A DNA stretch of 64,000 bases from NCBI GenBank assembly GCA_965261315.1, contig CBDHDM010000088.1, positions 44,807-108,806 on the forward strand, in the 5' to 3' direction. The position numbers were made by a program, and so were the translations under genes. Position 1 is the stretch's first letter. Every line of letters starts with the position of its first letter. This DNA comes from Endozoicomonas sp965261315 (lineage in GTDB: Bacteria; Pseudomonadota; Gammaproteobacteria; Pseudomonadales; Endozoicomonadaceae). Below the pieces are notes generated by a model, which worked only from the letters and a program-made list of their open reading frames with translations, was not told where the DNA came from and searched no databases. Positions 59,709-64,000 of the stretch are shown in pieces.

Positions 59709-60984
59709 GACTTCCCTCCTTTTTCTCAAATAAGCGGCGGAAGGTTGGGTAAATATCCGCATAACTGCGAATTTGCTGCATGGCAAAATGACCTGGATGA
59801 GCCTGCTCTATGGTCTTGTACTCATACCATAGGTTTTGATGATGGCGGTCCGTGATCTCTACATAGGAGTAGTACTGACAGACGGGTAACAGCTTCTTCA
59901 AAATAATATCGTGGCATTTGCTGGAGTCTGCTTCCCAGTTATCCCCATCAGAAGCCTGTGCTATATAAATATTCCACTCATTGGGTGAATACCGGTCAGT
60001 AATGATTTCGTCTGCCAGGCGCAGGGCAGAGGATACAACGGTGCCCCCGGTTTCCCTGGCATAAAAGAAATCGTTCTCATCACATTCTCTGGCTTCACTG
60101 TGGTGTCTTATAAAGACGACTTCCACGGCCTCATAGTTTCTTTCGAGGAAAAGGTAGAGCAACAGAAAGAACCGCTTAGCCATATCCTTGATTTCACGGG
60201 TCATGGAACCGGATACGTCCATAACACAGAACATCACAGCCTTACTGGAGGGCTGGGGGACTTTGGTCATATTATTGAAGCGCAGGTCAAAGTCATCAAT
60301 GAACGGCAGGCGCTTCAGTTTCTTGTTAAGAACGCTAATCTCTTCTCTAATCGTTCTGGCTCGGTGTTGATCAACCTCATCCGGACTGACTTCCATTACC
60401 CGAAGTTCACGTTTGAGGGTTCGAATCACCTTTCTGTCTTTGCCGGAAAGTGCAATACGCCGTGCATGAGCTGCGCGTAAAGAACGTACGACGTTTAAGC
60501 GATCCGGCGAACCAGCTGTGGTAAAGCCTGCCCGTTTGAGCTTGTAATCCGTGCTGTCTTTCAACTCTTTTCGAACGAGATTTGGTAACTCCAAATCATC
60601 GAACAGATATTCCAGAAACTCATCCCGGTTAATCTGAAAGGCAAAGTCATCAGCACCTTCACCGCTGTCACTGGCCTTGCCGTCACCACTGCCCTGGCCG
60701 CCACCGCCGGGAGGGCGCTGGATACGGTCGCCGCTGTTAAACTCTTTATTACCCGGGTGAACATGACCATGATGACCACCCTGACCATGATGGAAAGATG
60801 GTTCATTCAGGTCTTTTTTGGGGATGGAAATGTCACTGCCGCTTTCAACGTCGGTGATGGAGCGTTGATCAACAGCATCCTGTACAGCCTCTTTAACAAG
60901 GCTACGGTAACGCCTCAGAAAACGCTGCCTGTTGACAGTACTCTTCTTTTTTCCGTTGAGGCGTCGGTCGATTATGATGCTCAT
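59695..60984 (-). CDS. yeaH: YeaH/YhbH-family protein (DUF444)
   Basis: 429 residues with a von Willebrand factor A-like domain (MFCVMDVSGSMTREIKDMAK, a MIDAS-type DxSxS). The N-terminus MSIIIDRRLNGKKKSTVNRQ is typical of YeaH. A Gly/His-rich linker (about residues 65-110) precedes the folded part. Partner of the PrkA kinase in the yeaG-yeaH pair of E. coli, which acts in stress adaptation. It lies 102 nt after prkA with two hairpins in the gap. Confidence 0.94.
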   Translation of the reverse strand: MSIIIDRRLNGKKKSTVNRQRFLRRYRSLVKEAVQDAVDQRSITDVESGSDISIPKKDLNEPSFHHGQGGHHGHVHPGNKEFNSGDRIQRPPGGGGQGSGDGKASDSGEGADDFAFQINRDEFLEYLFDDLELPNLVRKELKDSTDYKLKRAGFTTAGSPDRLNVVRSLRAAHARRIALSGKDRKVIRTLKRELRVMEVSPDEVDQHRARTIREEISVLNKKLKRLPFIDDFDLRFNNMTKVPQPSSKAVMFCVMDVSGSMTREIKDMAKRFFLLLYLFLERNYEAVEVVFIRHHSEARECDENDFFYARETGGTVVSSALRLADEIITDRYSPNEWNIYIAQASDGDNWEADSSKCHDIILKKLLPVCQYYSYVEITDRHHQNLWYEYKTIEQAHPGHFAMQQIRSYADIYPTFRRLFEKKEGSHVGS

Positions 60985-61023
60985 AAAGACGCTCTCCCGA
61001 TAGTTGCTGTTCGCTAATAGAGA

Positions 61024-61075
61024 GCCCTGGTATACAGGGCGCTGGATTTTGTCCGCTTTCGTCTGACGAAAGCGG
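61024..61075 (-). other. Two hairpins in the prkA-yeaH gap
   Basis: GCCCTG-GTATA-CAGGGC (61024-61040) and CCGCTTTCGT-CTG-ACGAAAGCGG (61053-61075). On the minus strand the second comes first and has no strong U tract. They may stabilise the prkA message or tune yeaH expression. Confidence 0.6.
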
Positions 61076-61086
61076 AGCTGCTTTTA

Positions 61087-63009
61087 TTATTGAGACTTAC
61101 GAACCCGGATATACCACTCAGACAGTAGTCGAACCTGCTTTTTGGTATAGCCATGGGCAACCATTCGATCAACGAAGTCAGCGTGTTTGCTCTGGTCGTC
61201 CTGAGTTCCCTTGGCATTGAATGAGATGACTGGGAGCAGGTCTTCGGTGTTTGAGAACATTTTCTTCTCAATCACCGTGCGCATTTTCTCATAGCTTAAC
61301 CAGCTTGGGTTTCTGCCATCATTATTGGCTCGAGCCCTGAGGACAAAGTTCACGACCTCATTACGGTAATCCTTGGGGTTCGCAATGCCGGCTGGTTTTT
61401 CGATTTTTTCCAGCTCTTCACTGAGCGCAGATCGATCGAGTATGTGACCGGTATCAGGATCACGGTATTCCTGATCCTGAATCCAGAAGTCCGCATAGGT
61501 GATGTAGCGATCAAAGATATTCTGACCATACTCTGAGTAGGATTCCAGATAAGCTGTCTGGATTTCTTTGCCCAGGAATTCAATGTATTTAGGCGTCAGA
61601 TATTCTTTGATATATGACATGTACTTGTCATGAACTTCTTCTGGAAATTGCTGCTGTTCGATCTGCTGTTCCAGGACATAGAGCAGGTGAACAGGGTTCG
61701 CAGCCACTTCAGAAGGGTCAAAGTTGAATACCTTGGAAAGAATCTTGAAGGCGAAGCGGGTGGAGAGACCATTCATGCCTTCGTCGACACCCGCCATATC
61801 TCTGTATTCCTGCAGAGGCTTGGCGTTAGGGTCGGTATCCTTCAGGTTCTCACCATCATAAACCTTCATCTTTGAGTAGATGGCAGAGTTTTCTGGCTCC
61901 TTGATTCGAGACAGTGTGGTGAATTGAGCGAGCATTTTCAGTGTGTCCGGAGCACACGGAGCAGCCTTTAGAGAACTGTGTTCCAGCAGCTTCTCATAGA
62001 TATGAACCTCTTCACTGACGCGGACACAATAAGGCACTTTTACGATATTAACCCGGTCGATAAAGGCTTCGTTGGTTTTGTTATTTCTGAAAGTCTGCCA
62101 TTCAGACTCATTTGAGTGAGCGAGCAGAATGCCTTCATAAGGAATAGCGCCCAGACCTTCGGTACTGTTGTAGTTACCTTCCTGGGTTGCCGTCAATAAA
62201 GGGTGCAGCACCTTGATCGGAGCCTTGAACATCTCAACAAATTCCATGATGCCCTGGTTTGCCCGGCATAAAGCACCGGAGAAGCTGTAAGCATCTGGAT
62301 CATCCTGAGAGAATTCTTCCAGTTGGCGAATGTCGACTTTACCCACCAGGCTGGAAATATCCTGATTGTTTTCATCGCCAGGCTCTGTTTTGGCAATGGC
62401 CGTTTGATTCAGGCGGCTGGGGTAAAGCTTGACTACCCGGAACTTGGAGATATCGCCACCAAACTCGTTCAGGCGCTTCACTGCCCAGGGCGACATAATG
62501 TATTTCAGGTAGCGGCTGGGAATGCCATATTCTTCTTTCAGAATATCGGCATCTTCATCCGGGTTGAAAAGGCCCAGGGGGGATTCAAAAACCGGAGAGC
62601 CCTTGATGGCGTAGAAAGGTACTCTTTCCATCAACTGCTTCAGCTTTTCAGCCAGTGAGGATTTACCACCACCAACGGGACCCAGTAAGTAGAGAATCTG
62701 TTTCTTCTCTTCCAGTCCCTGAGAAGCATGTTTGAAATAGGAAACAATTTGTTCAATGGCTTCTTCCATGCCATAGAACTCTTGGAAAGCAGGGTATTGC
62801 TTAATCAGTTTATTGGAGAAGATCCGACTTAATCGTGGATCACGAGACGTATCAATGACCTCTGGCTCGCCAATAGCTCTCAGCATACGTTCAGCTGCGT
62901 TGGCATAAGCCCAGGGATCTTCCTTACAGAGTTCCAGGTACTCCATGAGGCTCATCTCTTCCTGCTGGACAGCCTCGAATCTCTGTTGATATTGCGCAAA
63001 TATGGACAT
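61087..63009 (-). CDS. prkA: PrkA-family serine protein kinase (YeaG)
   Basis: 640 residues. N-terminal AAA+-like PrkA domain with Walker A LLGPVGGGKSSLAEKL, and a C-terminal kinase-like domain. Regions DPRLSRIFSNKLIKQYPAF and LLAHSNESEWQTFRNNKTNE are family marks. E. coli YeaG is reported to be an RpoS-dependent kinase active in nitrogen and carbon starvation. First gene of prkA-yeaH-spoVR; 500 bp of upstream noncoding DNA. Confidence 0.95.
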   Translation of the reverse strand: MSIFAQYQQRFEAVQQEEMSLMEYLELCKEDPWAYANAAERMLRAIGEPEVIDTSRDPRLSRIFSNKLIKQYPAFQEFYGMEEAIEQIVSYFKHASQGLEEKKQILYLLGPVGGGKSSLAEKLKQLMERVPFYAIKGSPVFESPLGLFNPDEDADILKEEYGIPSRYLKYIMSPWAVKRLNEFGGDISKFRVVKLYPSRLNQTAIAKTEPGDENNQDISSLVGKVDIRQLEEFSQDDPDAYSFSGALCRANQGIMEFVEMFKAPIKVLHPLLTATQEGNYNSTEGLGAIPYEGILLAHSNESEWQTFRNNKTNEAFIDRVNIVKVPYCVRVSEEVHIYEKLLEHSSLKAAPCAPDTLKMLAQFTTLSRIKEPENSAIYSKMKVYDGENLKDTDPNAKPLQEYRDMAGVDEGMNGLSTRFAFKILSKVFNFDPSEVAANPVHLLYVLEQQIEQQQFPEEVHDKYMSYIKEYLTPKYIEFLGKEIQTAYLESYSEYGQNIFDRYITYADFWIQDQEYRDPDTGHILDRSALSEELEKIEKPAGIANPKDYRNEVVNFVLRARANNDGRNPSWLSYEKMRTVIEKKMFSNTEDLLPVISFNAKGTQDDQSKHADFVDRMVAHGYTKKQVRLLSEWYIRVRKSQ

Positions 63010-63508
63010 CTGTTTTCCCCCTCGCCTGATCGTTGTGAGTCTTTTTTAAGGCGTACTGCTTAGTTATGATTTTCAGGAGTCTTGTATCCTTTGAACGACA
63101 CTTTTTCAATATCGAAAATAGTGTACGTACATTTACGTTATAGAACTAATGGATAAGAAAGTCTATACCTTTTACGGTTTGATTTTTCAGGGATTATTTG
63201 TAAACAGAAAAGGTATCAGTTGATAAATTGATCAACTGTTTAAGAGGCATTCAGCCAGTCTAGATTAAATTTTCAGCTATTTGAATGTTATCTGTCGTAT
63301 AATTTTCAGTTAATTATGATGTTGAATATCTGTTGTTTTCAAAGTCAGTAGATTGTTGACTTTCTTGTTTTCAGATAGCCATCGGGCTGGTGATAGAATT
63401 GTATTCGTAACATGTGAATATATGTAACACTTATTGAGAAGAAGTCCAGTCTATAAATAATTATCGTCGTATAATTTAAAATTAATTATCAGTGTATAGG
63501 AACATATA
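63010..63508. promoter_or_regulatory. Divergent region prkA / TauE with twin palindromes
   Basis: Two near-identical sites, GTCGTATAATT...AATTAT: ATAATT-N7-AATTAT at 63299-63317 and again at 63471-63489, both preceded by GTCGT and 172 bp apart. The second ends 19 nt before the TauE-family start codon. They are candidates for a regulator binding site or tandem promoters. No gene is seen in these 500 bp. Confidence 0.5.
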
Positions 63509-64000
63509 ATGCTCTTTCTCCTTTATCTGGTTCTGGGTGCTTGTGCTGGAGTAATGGCTGGCTTATTTGGTATTGGTGGAGGGTTGATTATCGTTCCTGT
63601 GCTGATTTTCAGCTTTAAGGCTCAGGGGATGTCTCCCGAAGTCTTGACGCATATGGCGGTGGGTACATCACTGGCCACTATGGTGATTACTTCTTTGAGC
63701 TCCATTAAGGCTCATCAGGATGAGGGAGCTGTTCAATGGCCAATCTTTGCAACGTTAAGTATAGGGATTCTTGCTGGTGCTTTCATGGGTGTGTATACAG
63801 CCGTTAATCTGAGTGGTCATCTATTGCAGAAGCTTCTTGGTGTGTTTGCCATTCTGGTGTCTGTAAAAATGTGGTTCGGGTTCAAGGTTCAGGAAGGTGG
63901 CAAAACTCCTGGAAAAGCCGTGTTAGTGAGCGCAGGTGTTGTGATTGGCTCTGTTTCCAGCATGTTTGGGATTGGAGGCGGCACGCTTTCTGTTCCTTTT
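63509..64000 (+). CDS. TauE/SafE-family sulphite/anion exporter, 3'-truncated by the window edge
   Basis: Membrane permease of the TauE/SafE (DUF81) group. The start ATG 63509 follows TAGGAACATATA. Opening MLFLLYLVLGACAGVMAGLF is followed by GIGGGLIIVPVL, the diagnostic first repeat, and the second repeat SMFGIGGGTLSVPF is reached at the window end. 164 residues are visible of an expected 250-270. Substrates of this family include sulphite, sulphoacetate and others; none can be fixed here. Confidence 0.9.
   Translation, partial: MLFLLYLVLGACAGVMAGLFGIGGGLIIVPVLIFSFKAQGMSPEVLTHMAVGTSLATMVITSLSSIKAHQDEGAVQWPIFATLSIGILAGAFMGVYTAVNLSGHLLQKLLGVFAILVSVKMWFGFKVQEGGKTPGKAVLVSAGVVIGSVSSMFGIGGGTLSVPF

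Noticed and set aside
1..64000. CRISPR array, tRNA, rRNA or prophage
   Set aside because: No regularly spaced repeats, no cloverleaf or rRNA landmarks and no phage structural or integrase genes were recognised by eye; a tRNAscan and CRISPR finder would be needed to exclude them fully.

Overview
The window reads as chromosome of a host-associated marine gammaproteobacterium. The block DUF6776-like gene, bactofilin, erpA, anmK, M23 peptidase, tyrS is the order known from Pseudomonas and relatives. Around it lie a full enteric-type maltose system, a glycogen locus, and several long proteins rich in Ser/Gly or Pro/Gln that resemble nothing I can name. That mix fits an Oceanospirillales member such as Endozoicomonas. 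This assignment is inference from gene content, not a search result.

Layout. 1-4.9 kb: a sodium/solute symporter cut by the window edge, then an AT-rich stretch with two unrecognised genes flanked by remnants of a CsaA-type tRNA-binding protein and of pyruvate kinase. 5-10.9 kb (minus strand): a lactose-type unit with an EbgR-like LacI repressor, an APC-family permease broken by a 1-nt frameshift, and a 1000-residue LacZ beta-galactosidase. 11-15.1 kb: dsbA-dsbB (DsbA has a CGGC active site), the GTPase YlqF/RbgA, an exported tyrosine-phosphatase-like protein and a CDP-alcohol phosphatidyltransferase. 15.3-26.2 kb: the Pseudomonas-like block, interrupted twice. A 563-residue protein and a decayed IS630-family element sit between erpA and anmK, and a Pro/Gln-rich protein sits between the M23 peptidase and tyrS.

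26.2-30.4 kb: the AMMECR1 / Memo / radical-SAM trio, a small unknown gene and a YkgJ cysteine-cluster protein. 30.4-40 kb (minus strand): malE-malF-malG-malK-malQ-lamB. 40.5-55.3 kb (plus strand): glgP-glgB-(small ORF)-glgX-pgm-glgC-glgA-glgB, with two branching enzymes. The two sets diverge from a shared 560-bp region, so maltodextrin import and processing and glycogen synthesis and breakdown form one carbon-storage neighbourhood. 55.3-58 kb: a DUF2726/zinc-ribbon protein, a cold-shock-domain protein and a CDF metal transporter. 58.1-63 kb (minus strand): prkA-yeaH-spoVR. The window ends inside a TauE/SafE-family exporter.

Intergenic space is rich in dispersed repeats: an ERIC-like element (50.1 kb), REP-like hairpins (30.4 and 32.4 kb) and a compound inverted repeat between malF and malG (37 kb). 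Homopolymer G tracts occur inside two unrecognised genes (18.9 and 45.6 kb). I see no rRNA, tRNA, CRISPR array or phage module. No convincing wholly new multi-gene system is visible. The best leads are the AMMECR1/Memo/radical-SAM trio, the doubled glgB in the mal-glg region, the CGGC DsbA, and the insertions that split the erpA-tyrS block.
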